A DNA stretch of 64,000 bases from NCBI GenBank assembly GCA_964531675.1, contig CAZHFW010000010.1, positions 1 through 64,000 on the forward strand, written 5' to 3'. This stretch comes from CAZHFW01 sp964531675 (GTDB lineage Bacteria > Planctomycetota > Phycisphaerae > Phycisphaerales > UBA1924). Shown here in pieces: positions 51,473 through 60,815 of the stretch (position 1 is its first letter; every line of letters begins with the position of its first letter). A program made the translations under genes and the position numbers. The notes under the pieces were generated by a model. It had not been told where the DNA came from, searched no databases, and was given only the letters and a program-made list of their open reading frames with translations.

Positions 51473-52963
51473 TCAACTCATCCACGTCGCGTCCTTCTGC
51501 AGCGCCCACTTGCTGGTGATCTTGCGCTGGCGGGTCCAGAAGCGGTAACCATCCCAGCCGGTGATGTTGCCATGGCCGAAGAGCGAGTCGTTCCACCCGC
51601 CGAAACCGAAGGGCTCGCGGGGGACGGGCACGCCGACGTTCACGCCGCACATCCCGGCCTCGACGCGGTCGATGACGCGGCGGGCGATGTCGCCCGAGGA
51701 GGTGTACACGCACGACGCGTTGCCGTAGGGATTGGAGTTTTCGATCTCGATGGCCTTCTCGAGGTTCTCGACGCGGATGATCGAGAGCACCGGGCCGAAG
51801 ATCTCTTCGCGTGCCGCGGGCATCTCGGGGGAGACGTGATCGATGATGGTCGGCCCGACCCAGTATCCGCCCTTGACGGGATCGGCCTGGCGTCCGTCCA
51901 GCACGACCTTGGCGCCCATCGATTGGGCCTGATCGATGTAGCCCTTGATCCGCTTCACCGCGGCTTCGGTGGTGACCGGTCCCATGTCTTTGCCCGCGAC
52001 GAGCTTGGAGGCCCGGGCGCGGACCGCATCCAGGATGTGATCGACCTTGCCGATCGCCAGCAGCACGCTGGCCGCCATGCAGCGCTGGCCGGCGCAGCCC
52101 GTGAACGACGCGACGACGTTTTCCGCGGTGAGGTCCAGATCCGCATCCGGGACGACCAGCAGATGGTTCTTGGCGCCGCCGAGGCACAGCGCCCGCTTGC
52201 CCTCCATGCTGCTCCGGCCGTACACCGCCTTGGCGACGCGCGTGGAGCCCACGAACCCGAGGGCCTTGATGCCCGGATGATCGCAAAGTGCTTCAACCAC
52301 CTCGCGTCCGCCTTGCACGAGGTTGAACACGCCCTTGGGAAGCCCCGCGTCCTTGAGCAACTCCGCGAGCCGCAGGGACGATAGAGGTACGCGCTCGCTA
52401 GGCTTGAGGATGAACGAGTTTCCACCCATCAGCGCCTGAGGCAGCATCCACATCGGGACCATGAGCGGGAAGTTGAAAGGCGTCACGCCCGCGACCACGC
52501 CCAGAGGCTCGTACACCACCTCGCACGCGACGCCCCGGCTCACCTCGAGCTGATTGCCCGCGGCCAGGTTGGGAAGCGAGCACCCGTACTCGACGCACTC
52601 GATCCCCTTCTCCACCTCAGCCTTGGCCTCGGAGAAGACCTTGCCGTTCTCGTGGCTCACGAGCCAGGAGAGCTCCTCGATGTTCCGCACCATCGCCTCG
52701 CGGAGGCGGTACAGCACCTGGGCCCGCTCGCGCAGGGGCCACTCGCGCCACTCGGCGCTTGCGACCGACGCCGCCTTGACCGCAGCGTCCACGTCCTCCT
52801 TGCCGCTCATGCAGACGGTGCTCATCACCTTCCCGAAGCGCGGGTTGATGACGTCGAGTGTGGCCTTGGAGGAGATCGGATCGCGCCACTCCCCGCCGTA
52901 GTAGTTGCGGGCGGGCACGAACTGCGTGAACTCGTCGTTCTTGGCGCCAAAGGCGGGAATCAT
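51473..52963 (-). CDS. mmsA: CoA-acylating (methyl)malonate-semialdehyde dehydrogenase
   Basis: The protein has 496 aa. Aldehyde dehydrogenase motifs of the MmsA/IolA subgroup are present: YVEYGCSLPNLAAGNQLEVS-type segment, GVVAGVTPFNFPLMVPMWML, NSFILKPSERVPLSS, ALCLGGAKNHLLVVPDADLD and the catalytic Cys in GCAGQRCMAASVLLAIG. It oxidises malonate or methylmalonate semialdehyde to acetyl-CoA or propionyl-CoA with NAD+ and CoA, finishing the pathway begun by PreTA. ATG 52963 is preceded by CAGGAG. The cofactor specificity is inferred from subgroup resemblance. Confidence 0.9.
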   Translation of the reverse strand: MIPAFGAKNDEFTQFVPARNYYGGEWRDPISSKATLDVINPRFGKVMSTVCMSGKEDVDAAVKAASVASAEWREWPLRERAQVLYRLREAMVRNIEELSWLVSHENGKVFSEAKAEVEKGIECVEYGCSLPNLAAGNQLEVSRGVACEVVYEPLGVVAGVTPFNFPLMVPMWMLPQALMGGNSFILKPSERVPLSSLRLAELLKDAGLPKGVFNLVQGGREVVEALCDHPGIKALGFVGSTRVAKAVYGRSSMEGKRALCLGGAKNHLLVVPDADLDLTAENVVASFTGCAGQRCMAASVLLAIGKVDHILDAVRARASKLVAGKDMGPVTTEAAVKRIKGYIDQAQSMGAKVVLDGRQADPVKGGYWVGPTIIDHVSPEMPAAREEIFGPVLSIIRVENLEKAIEIENSNPYGNASCVYTSSGDIARRVIDRVEAGMCGVNVGVPVPREPFGFGGWNDSLFGHGNITGWDGYRFWTRQRKITSKWALQKDATWMS

Positions 52964-53004
52964 CGAAAGCTCCTGAGCGATGCGTTGGACAGATGAGGCG
53001 CGGA

Positions 53005-54465
53005 TCAGTGCGGCTTGGACCGGCTGACCCCCGAGGGCGCGGTGACCTGATTGCGGAGCGTCTGGGCGCCCCAGTAATCCGGGAAGCAGGGCCGGTCAAC
53101 GTACTTGCCCCAGCCCTTCTCGGTCTTGAGCTGGTCGTTCTCCCACACCACGCGCCCGCGCGAGAGCGTGACCGCGGCATTCCCCGTGATCGTCATGCCC
53201 TCGTAGATGTTGAAGTCCACGTTCTGATGGTGGGTCTTCGCGGAAATCGTGCGCGTCTTCTTGGGATCCCAGACCACGATGTCCGCGTCCGAGCCCGGCG
53301 CGATCGTGCCCTTCCTGGGATGCAGATTGAAGATCTTGGCGGTGTTGGCGCTGGTGACCGCGACGAACTCGCGCGGCGTCAGCCTCCCGCTTCCCACGCC
53401 GTGGTGCCAAAGAATGCCCATGCGATCCTCGATCCCGCCCGTCCCGTTGGGGATCTTCCGGAAATCGTCCACGCCCGCCCGCTTCTGCGGCGTGCAGAAG
53501 CAGCAATGATCCGTCGCGGTCGTGTGCAGCATCCCGCCTTGCAGGCCCTTCCAGAGCGCCGCCTGGTGCTCCTTGGAGCGGAAGGGCGGGCTCATGACGT
53601 AATGGGCCGCCTTGTCCCAGTCCGTGTTGCGATAGACCGAGTCGTCGATCACCAGGTGCTGGGCCAGGACTTCGCCAAAGACGCGCTGGCCCTCGCTGCG
53701 GGCCCGCGTGATCGCCTCCAGCGCGTCGATGCACGAAGTGTGCACGATGTACACCGGAACGCCGAGCACCTCGGCGATGCGGATCGCGCGATTGGCCGCT
53801 TCGCCTTCCACTTCAGGCGGCCGCGAGAGCGGGTGCCCCTCGGGCCCGGTGATCCCGCGCGCGAAGACCTCCTGCTGGAGCCTGAACACCAGTTCGCCAT
53901 TCTCGGCGTGGACGGTGCACAGCGCGCCAAGCTCCTTGGCGCGGAGGAAGCTTGAGATCAGGGTGTTGTCGTCCACCATGATCGCGTTCTTGTACGCCAT
54001 GAAGTGCTTGAAGCTGTTCACGCCGTGCTCCGTGCACAGTGTCTTCATGTCGTCGCTGACGGACTGGTCCCACCAGGTCACCGCGACGTGGAAGGAGTAG
54101 TCGGCCGCGGCCTTCTCGGCCCACCCGCGCCACTTCTTGTACGCCGCGACCAGGGACTCCTGGGGCGCGGGGATGACGAAGTCGATGATCATCGTCGTCC
54201 CGCCCGCGACGCCGGCGCTGGTGCCCGAGAAGAAGTCCTCGGACGCGACCGTTCCCATGAACGGCAGCTCCATGTGCGTGTGCGGATCGATGCCGCCCGG
54301 GATGACGTACGCGCCCGACGCGTCGATCACACGCGCCCCCGCGGGCGCGTCGACCTTGGCGCCGACCGAGGCGACCTGCTCACCGACGATGAGCACATCC
54401 GCCCGGCGTTCGGCGTCCGCTGTCACGACGGTGCCGCCCTTGATCACGATGGAAGTGGTGGACAT
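53005..54465 (-). CDS. hydA: Dihydropyrimidinase
   Basis: The protein has 486 aa. Amidohydrolase features are GGIDPHTHMELPFMGTVASE (metal ligands His62, His64) and SFKHFMAYKNAIMVDDNTL, with Lys159 as the expected carboxylated bridging lysine. CTVHAENGEL, VYIVHTSCIDALEAI and NTAKIFNLHPRKGTIAPGSD also match. It hydrolyses dihydrouracil or dihydrothymine to N-carbamoyl-beta-amino acids, step two of reductive pyrimidine degradation. It is in the same-strand cluster with genes for the steps before and after, making pyrimidines rather than hydantoins the likely substrate. Confidence 0.93.
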   Translation of the reverse strand: MSTTSIVIKGGTVVTADAERRADVLIVGEQVASVGAKVDAPAGARVIDASGAYVIPGGIDPHTHMELPFMGTVASEDFFSGTSAGVAGGTTMIIDFVIPAPQESLVAAYKKWRGWAEKAAADYSFHVAVTWWDQSVSDDMKTLCTEHGVNSFKHFMAYKNAIMVDDNTLISSFLRAKELGALCTVHAENGELVFRLQQEVFARGITGPEGHPLSRPPEVEGEAANRAIRIAEVLGVPVYIVHTSCIDALEAITRARSEGQRVFGEVLAQHLVIDDSVYRNTDWDKAAHYVMSPPFRSKEHQAALWKGLQGGMLHTTATDHCCFCTPQKRAGVDDFRKIPNGTGGIEDRMGILWHHGVGSGRLTPREFVAVTSANTAKIFNLHPRKGTIAPGSDADIVVWDPKKTRTISAKTHHQNVDFNIYEGMTITGNAAVTLSRGRVVWENDQLKTEKGWGKYVDRPCFPDYWGAQTLRNQVTAPSGVSRSKPH

Positions 54466-54531
54466 GGATGGAATCCTCGAACGCGGCGCAAACAGCGGGG
54501 CAAAGAGCGGGCCACACGCAGGGGCAGACGA

Positions 54532-55401
54532 TCAGATCTCGGTCAGTTCCTTGTACGCCTCGGGCCTGCGGTCGCGGTAGAACTGCCACACCGAGCGGAC
54601 CTGATCGATCTGCGCGAAATCCAGATCCGCGACCAAGAGCTCGTCGTTGTCCTCGGAGGCCTGCGCGAGCGTCTCGCCCCGCGGATTGACGAAGTAGCTC
54701 GAGCCGTAGAACTTCCCGATGTTCCAGGGCGCTTCCACGCCGACGCGGTTGATGCATCCCATGAAGTACCCGTTGGCGACCGCGTGCGCGGGCTGCTCGA
54801 TCTTCCAGAGGTACTGAGAGAGCCCCGCGACCGTCGCGGAGGGATTGAAGACGATCTCGGCGCCGTTGAGTCCGAGGCAGCGAGCGCCCTCGGGAAAGTG
54901 GCGGTCATAGCAGATGTACACGCCCACCTTGGCGTAGCGCGTCTTGAAGACCGGATAGCCGCCATTGCCCGGCTTGAAGAAGAACTTCTCGTAGAACCCG
55001 GGGTTCACTTGCGGGATGTGCTGTTTGCGGTACTTCCCGAGGTACGTGCCGTCGGCGTCGATCACCGCAGCGGTGTTGTAGAGCACGCCGCTCATCTCGC
55101 GCTCGTAGATCGGGACGACCATGACCATCGCGTACTTCTTGGCGTAAGAGGCCATGAGCTCGACCGTGGGGCCGGGCATTTCTTCCGCCGCCTCGTACCA
55201 GCGGGGGTCCTGGCTCGGGCAGAAGTAGGGGCCATAGAAGATCTCCTGGAGGCTCAGGATCTTCACGCCCCGCTTCCCGGCATCCTCGATGTAGGGAATG
55301 TGCTTGTCGATCATCGCCTTCTTGATGTCGGCGATGGAGCGTTTCTCGTCGTTGATGGGGTTGCTGCACTGGATGAGGCCGCAACGGATGATCTTGCTCA
55401 T
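54532..55401 (-). CDS. Beta-ureidopropionase (N-carbamoyl-beta-alanine amidohydrolase)
   Basis: The protein has 289 aa. The carbon-nitrogen hydrolase (nitrilase) triad is visible: Glu in ILSLQEIFYGPYF, Lys in GKYRKQHIPQVNPGFYEKFF and Cys in KVGVYICYDRHFPEGARCLG. PYFCPSQDPRWYEAAEEMPG closely resembles eukaryotic-type beta-ureidopropionases. It releases CO2, ammonia and beta-alanine or beta-aminoisobutyrate from the carbamoyl intermediate. ATG 55401 is preceded by GGAAGGACC. It lies between preA and the dihydropyrimidinase gene. Confidence 0.93.
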   Translation of the reverse strand: MSKIIRCGLIQCSNPINDEKRSIADIKKAMIDKHIPYIEDAGKRGVKILSLQEIFYGPYFCPSQDPRWYEAAEEMPGPTVELMASYAKKYAMVMVVPIYEREMSGVLYNTAAVIDADGTYLGKYRKQHIPQVNPGFYEKFFFKPGNGGYPVFKTRYAKVGVYICYDRHFPEGARCLGLNGAEIVFNPSATVAGLSQYLWKIEQPAHAVANGYFMGCINRVGVEAPWNIGKFYGSSYFVNPRGETLAQASEDNDELLVADLDFAQIDQVRSVWQFYRDRRPEAYKELTEI

Positions 55402-55496
55402 GCTTTCTGGTCCTTCCGCTCGAACGAATCAGTTGACGCGGACCACCTGTCCGAGCCGCACGCTTGCACGGGCGCGTCCCTTGACGGCTCCGCGCA

Positions 55497-56768
55497 TCAA
55501 TGCGCCCCCTTCTTGGGACGCAGGGTCTTGCCTTCCTTCACCGCCTGATTCCACGTCACGGGCGTGAACCCGTTGTTGACTTCCGCCATCGTGATGCAGC
55601 CCGGCACGGGGCACACGATCTGGCACAGGTTGCACCCGACGCACTCCGCCTCGTCGACCACGGGGACGCGCGAGCCCGAGGGATCCGGATGGATGCACTG
55701 GTGCGCCCCGTCGTGGCACGCCGCCACGCACACGTGGCATCCGATGCACTTGGACGCGTCGATCTTCGCGACGGTCTCGTAGTTCATGTCCAGGTCGCCC
55801 CACTCGGAGAACCCGGGGATGGCCTTGCCGACCATCTGGTCGATGCGGGTGAAGTTGTGCGTCCGCATGTACTCGCGGAGGCCTTCGGTCATGTCCTCGA
55901 CGACGCGGTAGCCGTGGAGCATCACCTCGGTGCAGACCTGGACCGACGAGGAGCCGAGCAGAATGAACTCCACCGCGTCGCGCCAGTTGCAGACGCCGCC
56001 GATGCCGCTGATGGGGAGCCCGAACTCCTTGTGGCGCGCCAGAGCCGCGACCATGTGCAGCGCGATGGGCTTGACCGCGGCCCCGCAGTACCCGCCGTTG
56101 GTTGAACGGCTCGCGACGCGGGGCTCGGGCACGAAGCGGTCGATGTCGACGCCGATGATGCTCTTGATGGTGTTGATGAGCGACACGCCGTGCGCGCCGC
56201 CCTTCCGGGCCGCCATGCCGTGGGGGATGATGTCCGACACGTTGGGCGTGAGCTTCACGAGCACGGGGATCGTGGAGTACTCGACCGCCCAGGACGTGAT
56301 CTCCTGGTTGACGCGGGGCTCCTGGCCCACCGCCGACCCCATGCCGCGCTCGCACATGCCGTGGGGGCATCCGAAGTTCAGTTCCAGCCCGTCGGCGCCG
56401 GTGTCGATGGATCGCTTGATGATGTCGCGCCACTCCTCGCGCGTCTCGACCATCAAGGACACGATCACCGCGTTTTTGGGGAACCGCTTCTTGGTCTCGG
56501 CGATCTCGCGGAAGTTCACGTCGAGCGGTCGGTCGGTGATGAGCTCGATGTTGTTGAAGCCCGCGCCGCGCACGCCCTGGATGGTGTGCCCGCCGAAACG
56601 GCTCGAAACGTTCTGGATGGGAACACCCAGGGTCTTCCACACCGCGCCGCCCCAGCCCGCGTCAAAGGCCCGCTGCACCTGCGCGCCGGAGTTCGCCGGC
56701 GGCGCCGACGCGAGCCAGAAGGGATTGGGGCTCTTGATCCCCGCGCAGTTCACGCTCAGGTCGATCAT
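55497..56768 (-). CDS. preA: NAD-dependent dihydropyrimidine dehydrogenase, PreA subunit
   Basis: The protein has 423 aa. An FMN-binding TIM barrel (LSVNCAGIKSPNPFWLASAP, ELNFGCPHGMCERGMGSAVG with the active-site Cys, SGIGGVCNWRDAVEFILLGS) is followed by two [4Fe-4S] clusters (CIGCHVCVAACHDGAHQC and CVGCNLCQIVCPVPGC). With PreT it reduces uracil or thymine to the dihydro form using NADH; the pair corresponds to the two halves of mammalian DPYD. Its ATG overlaps the preT stop by 4 bp, so the subunits are translationally coupled. Confidence 0.95.
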   Translation of the reverse strand: MIDLSVNCAGIKSPNPFWLASAPPANSGAQVQRAFDAGWGGAVWKTLGVPIQNVSSRFGGHTIQGVRGAGFNNIELITDRPLDVNFREIAETKKRFPKNAVIVSLMVETREEWRDIIKRSIDTGADGLELNFGCPHGMCERGMGSAVGQEPRVNQEITSWAVEYSTIPVLVKLTPNVSDIIPHGMAARKGGAHGVSLINTIKSIIGVDIDRFVPEPRVASRSTNGGYCGAAVKPIALHMVAALARHKEFGLPISGIGGVCNWRDAVEFILLGSSSVQVCTEVMLHGYRVVEDMTEGLREYMRTHNFTRIDQMVGKAIPGFSEWGDLDMNYETVAKIDASKCIGCHVCVAACHDGAHQCIHPDPSGSRVPVVDEAECVGCNLCQIVCPVPGCITMAEVNNGFTPVTWNQAVKEGKTLRPKKGAH

Positions 56769-58075
56769 GCTCCCCTCCCACGCAGGAACGCGTCCATCGC
56801 CGCCGCAGCCCGCTTGCCGTCGGCCGCCGCGTAGACGACCTCGGTGCCGCCATTGGCCGCATCACCGCCCGCGAACCACTTGCCTCGTCCGGTCCGTCCG
56901 TTGGCGTCCGTCACGATGCGTCCGTGCTCGAGCTCGATGCCCGCAAGGCCCTCGAGCAGGTGCCCAAGCTTGGACTGCCCGATCGCGATCAGAACCAGAT
57001 CCGCCTCGATCGTCCGCGTCACGCCAGGGATCGGAAGCCTCCGCTCGTCCAGCGCCAGACACCGGCAGCGTTCCACCCGGCCCGCTCCCTCGATCGCCGA
57101 AGGCACCGAGCGCCACAGCGCCGCGGCACCGTCGATCTTGGCTGCTTCCCACTCGTGGCGATACCCCGACATCCGCGCCTCATCCCCGCGGTACACCATG
57201 GTGACCGAGGGAATCCCAAGCCCGAGGGCTTCGCGCACCGCGTCCAGCGCCGTGTTGCCGCCGCCAATGACCAGGCACTTGCGCACGCCCGAGAGATCCA
57301 CGCGTCCGAGCTTCATCCGCTCGATCCAATCGACCGCGCCGTACACACCAGGCAGCTCTTCCCCGGGCACACCCAGCCTCGTGTCCGCGCCGAGCCCTGC
57401 GCCGAAGAAGATCGCATCGTGCTTGTTCTCGAGCTCCTCGACCGACACATCCCGGCCGATCTCCACGCCGAGCTTCACCTCAATCCCGCCGATGCCCAGG
57501 ATCCACTCCACCTCCTGGATCGCGCGGTCCGCCCGCATCTTGTACGGCGCCACGCCCGTCGCGTTCAGCCCGCCCAGGACACGGCGTTTCTCATAAATCG
57601 TGCACGCGTGCCCGCGCCGCCTGAGCTCGTGGGCCGCCGCCAGCGAAGCCGGCCCGCCTCCGATCAGCCCGACCGACTTCCCGCTGCTCGGACCCGCGTC
57701 GAAGAACCGCCAGCCCTTCTCGAAAGCCACGTCGGTCGCGTAACGCTGGAGCTTGCCGATCTGAATCGGCGGCGCATCCTGATGGTTGTACACGCACGCG
57801 CCGACGCACAGCACCTCGACCGGGCACACCCGCGCACAGCTCATTCCCAGAATGTTCGCGTCAAAGATCGTCCGCGCCGAACCCCGGATGTTCCCCGTCG
57901 CGATCTTGCGGATGAACTGCGGGATGTCGATCCCCGTCGGACACGCCTTGATGCACGGCGCATCGGTGCAGAACAGGCAGCGATTGGCCTCCGCCACCGC
58001 CTGGGCCTGACCGAGCGGCGGCTTGTAGTCCTCAAACACGCCTTCCGATCGGTCTGATGCGAGCTCGCCCGCCAT
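56765..58075 (-). CDS. preT: NAD-dependent dihydropyrimidine dehydrogenase, PreT subunit
   Basis: The protein has 436 aa. The N-terminal iron-sulfur region (CLFCTDAPCIKACPTGIDIP, then GMSCARVCPVEVLCVGACVY) precedes an FAD-binding Rossmann fold (VGLIGGGPASLAAAHELRRR) and an NAD(P)-binding one (CLVIGGGNTALDAVREALGL). The C-terminus is KWFAGGDAANGGTEVVYAAA. It passes electrons from NADH through FAD and Fe-S clusters to PreA. ATG 58075 is chosen because GGAGGG sits 5-6 nt upstream; a TTG at 58087 is also in frame. It is the first gene of the pyrimidine operon. Confidence 0.93.
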   Translation of the reverse strand: MAGELASDRSEGVFEDYKPPLGQAQAVAEANRCLFCTDAPCIKACPTGIDIPQFIRKIATGNIRGSARTIFDANILGMSCARVCPVEVLCVGACVYNHQDAPPIQIGKLQRYATDVAFEKGWRFFDAGPSSGKSVGLIGGGPASLAAAHELRRRGHACTIYEKRRVLGGLNATGVAPYKMRADRAIQEVEWILGIGGIEVKLGVEIGRDVSVEELENKHDAIFFGAGLGADTRLGVPGEELPGVYGAVDWIERMKLGRVDLSGVRKCLVIGGGNTALDAVREALGLGIPSVTMVYRGDEARMSGYRHEWEAAKIDGAAALWRSVPSAIEGAGRVERCRCLALDERRLPIPGVTRTIEADLVLIAIGQSKLGHLLEGLAGIELEHGRIVTDANGRTGRGKWFAGGDAANGGTEVVYAAADGKRAAAAMDAFLRGRGA

Positions 58076-58277
58076 GAAGCCCTCCAACGCCCCGCCGACA
58101 GGAACCGACAGGACCGGGAGAGCAGCTTAACAAATCTCTCGCATGATTCGGGCGATCGTCCGCGCAGAAGCACCCCTGAGCCCGAAATTTCTCGGGTTGG
58201 GGCCGCGTCCCGCGAACCAGATTGTGAAGAAAGGCTCCCCGCCCACGCTTGGGTCGGAGGCCCGACCAACGTCGAAG

Positions 58278-58351
58278 TGGGCAGGCAGGGACTCGAACCC
58301 TGGACCCTTCGCGTGTAAAGCGAATGCTCTAGCCAACTGAGCTACCCGCCC
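58278..58351 (-). tRNA. tRNA-Val (anticodon UAC)
   Basis: The minus strand folds as a 74-nt tRNA. The acceptor GGGCGGG pairs with CCTGCCC (one G-U), and the D arm is GCTC...AGAGC. The anticodon stem TTCGC/GCGAA encloses loop TTTACAC with TAC at the anticodon. The T arm is CAGGG-TTCGAGT-CCCTG, with discriminator A. CCA is not encoded. It lies upstream of preT and is transcribed in the same direction. Confidence 0.95.
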
Positions 58352-58378
58352 GGGTCATCAATCCTAGGTCCATCCGAG

Positions 58379-58398
58379 CCTCTCGCGCAAGCGAGAGG
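58379..58398. repeat. Perfect 8-bp hairpin with GCAA loop
   Basis: CCTCTCGC (58379-58386) pairs with GCGAGAGG (58391-58398) around GCAA, a GNRA tetraloop on the plus strand. It lies between the ABC permease gene and the tRNA; on the minus strand it may mark the end of the ABC operon transcript. There is no T-run. Confidence 0.45.
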
Positions 58399-58494
58399 AA
58401 CCACGCGATCCCTCAGCCCGCGCACAATCACCGCCATCGCCCCAATCCACCGCCCCTCCGAGCATTCCTCGCGCTCGCGCCAGAAGCTCAGACC

Positions 58495-59799
58495 TCACCC
58501 CGCCTGCAGGCGTTTGAACATCCCCGCGCCAAGCCCGAGGCCAACCACGCCCACCGCGATCAGGATGCCGCAAGGCAGGGCCATCTCCGCGACGGAATAG
58601 TTCCTCCAGATCCCGCCTTCCAGCGCCACGATCGCCCACTTGAAGGGGCTCAACCCGCTGGCCTGCTTCATCCACGCGGGCATGAAGAGCAAAGGCACCG
58701 CGCCGCCGCCGAAGATCGTCAGGAGCAGGAGCACCGCGCGCCCGGTTCCACCCGCGCCGCCTTCGGTCCGGCCCAGCACCGCCAGTCCCGCCATCAATCC
58801 CGCGAATCCGAACGACGTGGAAACGATCGCCAGCGCCAGCATCGCCCAAGACGCGGGCTTCACACCAAACACCACGCCGAAGACCGCGACCAGGAAGACC
58901 TGCACGATTACCGCGGTGATGAAGCACGCCAGCGCCTTGCCCGCCAGAATCTCAAGCGGGCCGATCGGCGCGATCGAGAGCCTCACAAGCGTTCCTTGCG
59001 AGCGCTCCTGAACAAGCGACACCGCAAACGCCATCACCGCGCCCAGGAGTCCCCACGCCGCAGCCTGCGGCAGCGTGATGTGGAACGAAGTCTTCGGCCC
59101 GTCCGCATCCTGCGCCACTTCCTTCACATCGATCTTCACCGGCGTCCAGGCCCCCAGCCCGCCCGCCTGCTTGGTCTCCGTCTTCCCCGCCGCTGCGTCG
59201 TCGTCCGCCTTGACCCGCTTGGACAAGGTCTCGATCGAGTCGAAGAAGCCCATGAACGTGTTCTTGGTCTCGGGCGTCAGCGTGTCCGAGCCCTTGACGC
59301 CGTCGCGTGCGACCTTGAGCGAGTCGTTCATGAACGACAGATCCGTGAACGACGTCGTGAGTTGCCGGAACGACAGCTCCATGAGCTTGCCCTGCAGCAG
59401 ACCGCTCTCGGCTTTCCGGCTCGGGTCCACCGAAACCTCCAGCGTCGGCGGCGTGCTGGAGAAGATCCTGCTCGCCGCCTCGCCGTAGCCCTTGGGCAGG
59501 ACGATGCTGGCCGCCACCTTGCCCTTGCGCACCAGGTCCGAGGCCTGCTGCCTCGTCGTCGCGGTGACGACCTTGAGCCCATCGGTCTCCGCGATCGCGC
59601 TCACGAGCTTGCCCGAGCGCGCCGATCCATCCTCATCGAACACCGCAAGCTCGAGATTGCTCGGCTTCCCGGAGCTCGAGAACATCAGCCCGAAGAGGAT
59701 GCCGTAGATCAGCGGGAAGAAGAAGGTGAAGAAGAAGTTCACCTTGTCCCGCGCGAGCAGCCTCAGGTCCTTTTTCGCAATCGCGATGATCGTTCCCAT
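58495..59799 (-). CDS. ABC-2 type transporter permease
   Basis: The protein has 434 aa from ATG 59799. It begins GTIIAIAKKDLRLLARDKVN, the usual ABC-2 N-terminus, followed by TM1 (FFFTFFFPLIYGILFGLMF), a ~200-residue extracytoplasmic domain (LELAVFDEDGSARSGKLVSA, ASIVLPKGYGEAASRIF) and five C-terminal TM segments (for example GLLGAVMAFAVSLVQERSQG and LACFITAVIVQVFLVAVFGV). This YhhJ/YhiH-like layout exports drugs, lipids or other substrates. It is paired with the ATPase gene 17 bp upstream. Confidence 0.88.
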   Translation of the reverse strand: MGTIIAIAKKDLRLLARDKVNFFFTFFFPLIYGILFGLMFSSSGKPSNLELAVFDEDGSARSGKLVSAIAETDGLKVVTATTRQQASDLVRKGKVAASIVLPKGYGEAASRIFSSTPPTLEVSVDPSRKAESGLLQGKLMELSFRQLTTSFTDLSFMNDSLKVARDGVKGSDTLTPETKNTFMGFFDSIETLSKRVKADDDAAAGKTETKQAGGLGAWTPVKIDVKEVAQDADGPKTSFHITLPQAAAWGLLGAVMAFAVSLVQERSQGTLVRLSIAPIGPLEILAGKALACFITAVIVQVFLVAVFGVVFGVKPASWAMLALAIVSTSFGFAGLMAGLAVLGRTEGGAGGTGRAVLLLLTIFGGGAVPLLFMPAWMKQASGLSPFKWAIVALEGGIWRNYSVAEMALPCGILIAVGVVGLGLGAGMFKRLQAG

Positions 59800-59816
59800 G
59801 GTCGTTCTCGCAGGCT

Positions 59817-60689
59817 TCAGTCCCGCAGGCTCCGCCCCGTGAGGGACAGGAACACGCTCTCCAGATCGGGACGATCGATGCGGATGTTCAGGACGTCCCG
59901 GCGAGCGCCCAGCGCCTGGACCTCTCGGAACGGATCGTCGGTGTCGAGTCGCTTCTCGCCCGCCGCGGTCGTGATGGTCACCACGCTCTTGCCGCCGTGC
60001 GTCCGGATCAATCCATCGACCGTGTCCAGCGCCAGGACCTTGCCCTTGTCGATGATCGCGACGCGATCGCAGACCTTCTGCGCCTCTTCCATGTAGTGCG
60101 TCGTGTAGATCACGCTCACGCCCTTGCTCTTGAGCGTGCGCACCATCTCCAGGATGTTGTTCCGGCTCTGCGGGTCCACGCCCGCGGTTGGCTCGTCGAG
60201 CAGCACCATCGGAGGCTCGTGCAACAGCGCGATCGCCAGATTGAGCCGGCGCTTCATCCCGCCCGAAAAGGTCTTGGCCCGATCCTTCGCCCGGTCCAGC
60301 AGCCCCACATCGCGGAGCACCGCTTCCGAGCGCTGCTTCAGGGCCGAGCCCGCGAGCCCATAGACCGATCCGAAGAACGCCAGGTTCTCCCACGCGCTCA
60401 GGTCGTCGTAGATCGCAAGCTGCTGTGGACACGCGCCGACCAGCCGCCTCGCGTCAGGCGAGGCGCACGAGCCCTTGCCCCCGATGTCGACCGATCCCGC
60501 GTCAGGCGTGACCAGCCCGACGATCATGCCGATCGTCGTGGACTTCCCCGCGCCGTTGGGACCAAGCAGGCCGAACACCTCACCTGTGCCCGAGCCCTTG
60601 CCCGGGCTGGCGGTTCCGACCTCGAACGACACGCCGTCGACCGCGTGGAGCGTGCCGTACGACTTGCGGAGATCCTTGACCACGAGCAT
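59817..60689 (-). CDS. ABC transporter ATP-binding protein
   Basis: The protein has 290 aa. Walker A is LLGPNGAGKST, Q-loop GACPQQLAIYDDLSAWENLA, signature FSGGMKRRLNLA, Walker B MVLLDEPTAGVDP and switch VIYTTHYMEEAQKVCD. The C-terminal ~70 residues are the extension seen in drug and Nod-type ABC-2 exporters. It energises the permease encoded immediately downstream. The substrate is unknown. Confidence 0.93.
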   Translation of the reverse strand: MLVVKDLRKSYGTLHAVDGVSFEVGTASPGKGSGTGEVFGLLGPNGAGKSTTIGMIVGLVTPDAGSVDIGGKGSCASPDARRLVGACPQQLAIYDDLSAWENLAFFGSVYGLAGSALKQRSEAVLRDVGLLDRAKDRAKTFSGGMKRRLNLAIALLHEPPMVLLDEPTAGVDPQSRNNILEMVRTLKSKGVSVIYTTHYMEEAQKVCDRVAIIDKGKVLALDTVDGLIRTHGGKSVVTITTAAGEKRLDTDDPFREVQALGARRDVLNIRIDRPDLESVFLSLTGRSLRD

Positions 60690-60815
60690 GGAAGCCCCAA
60701 AGTAACCAGCGGGCCCGCGCGGGTCAACGCCGCGATCCGCCCCGCGCTTTCTCGGATTCCCAGCCCCGGTGTTTCACGTCGCCCCGGGTTGCCCCGTGTC
60801 GCCAAACGACGCCGA

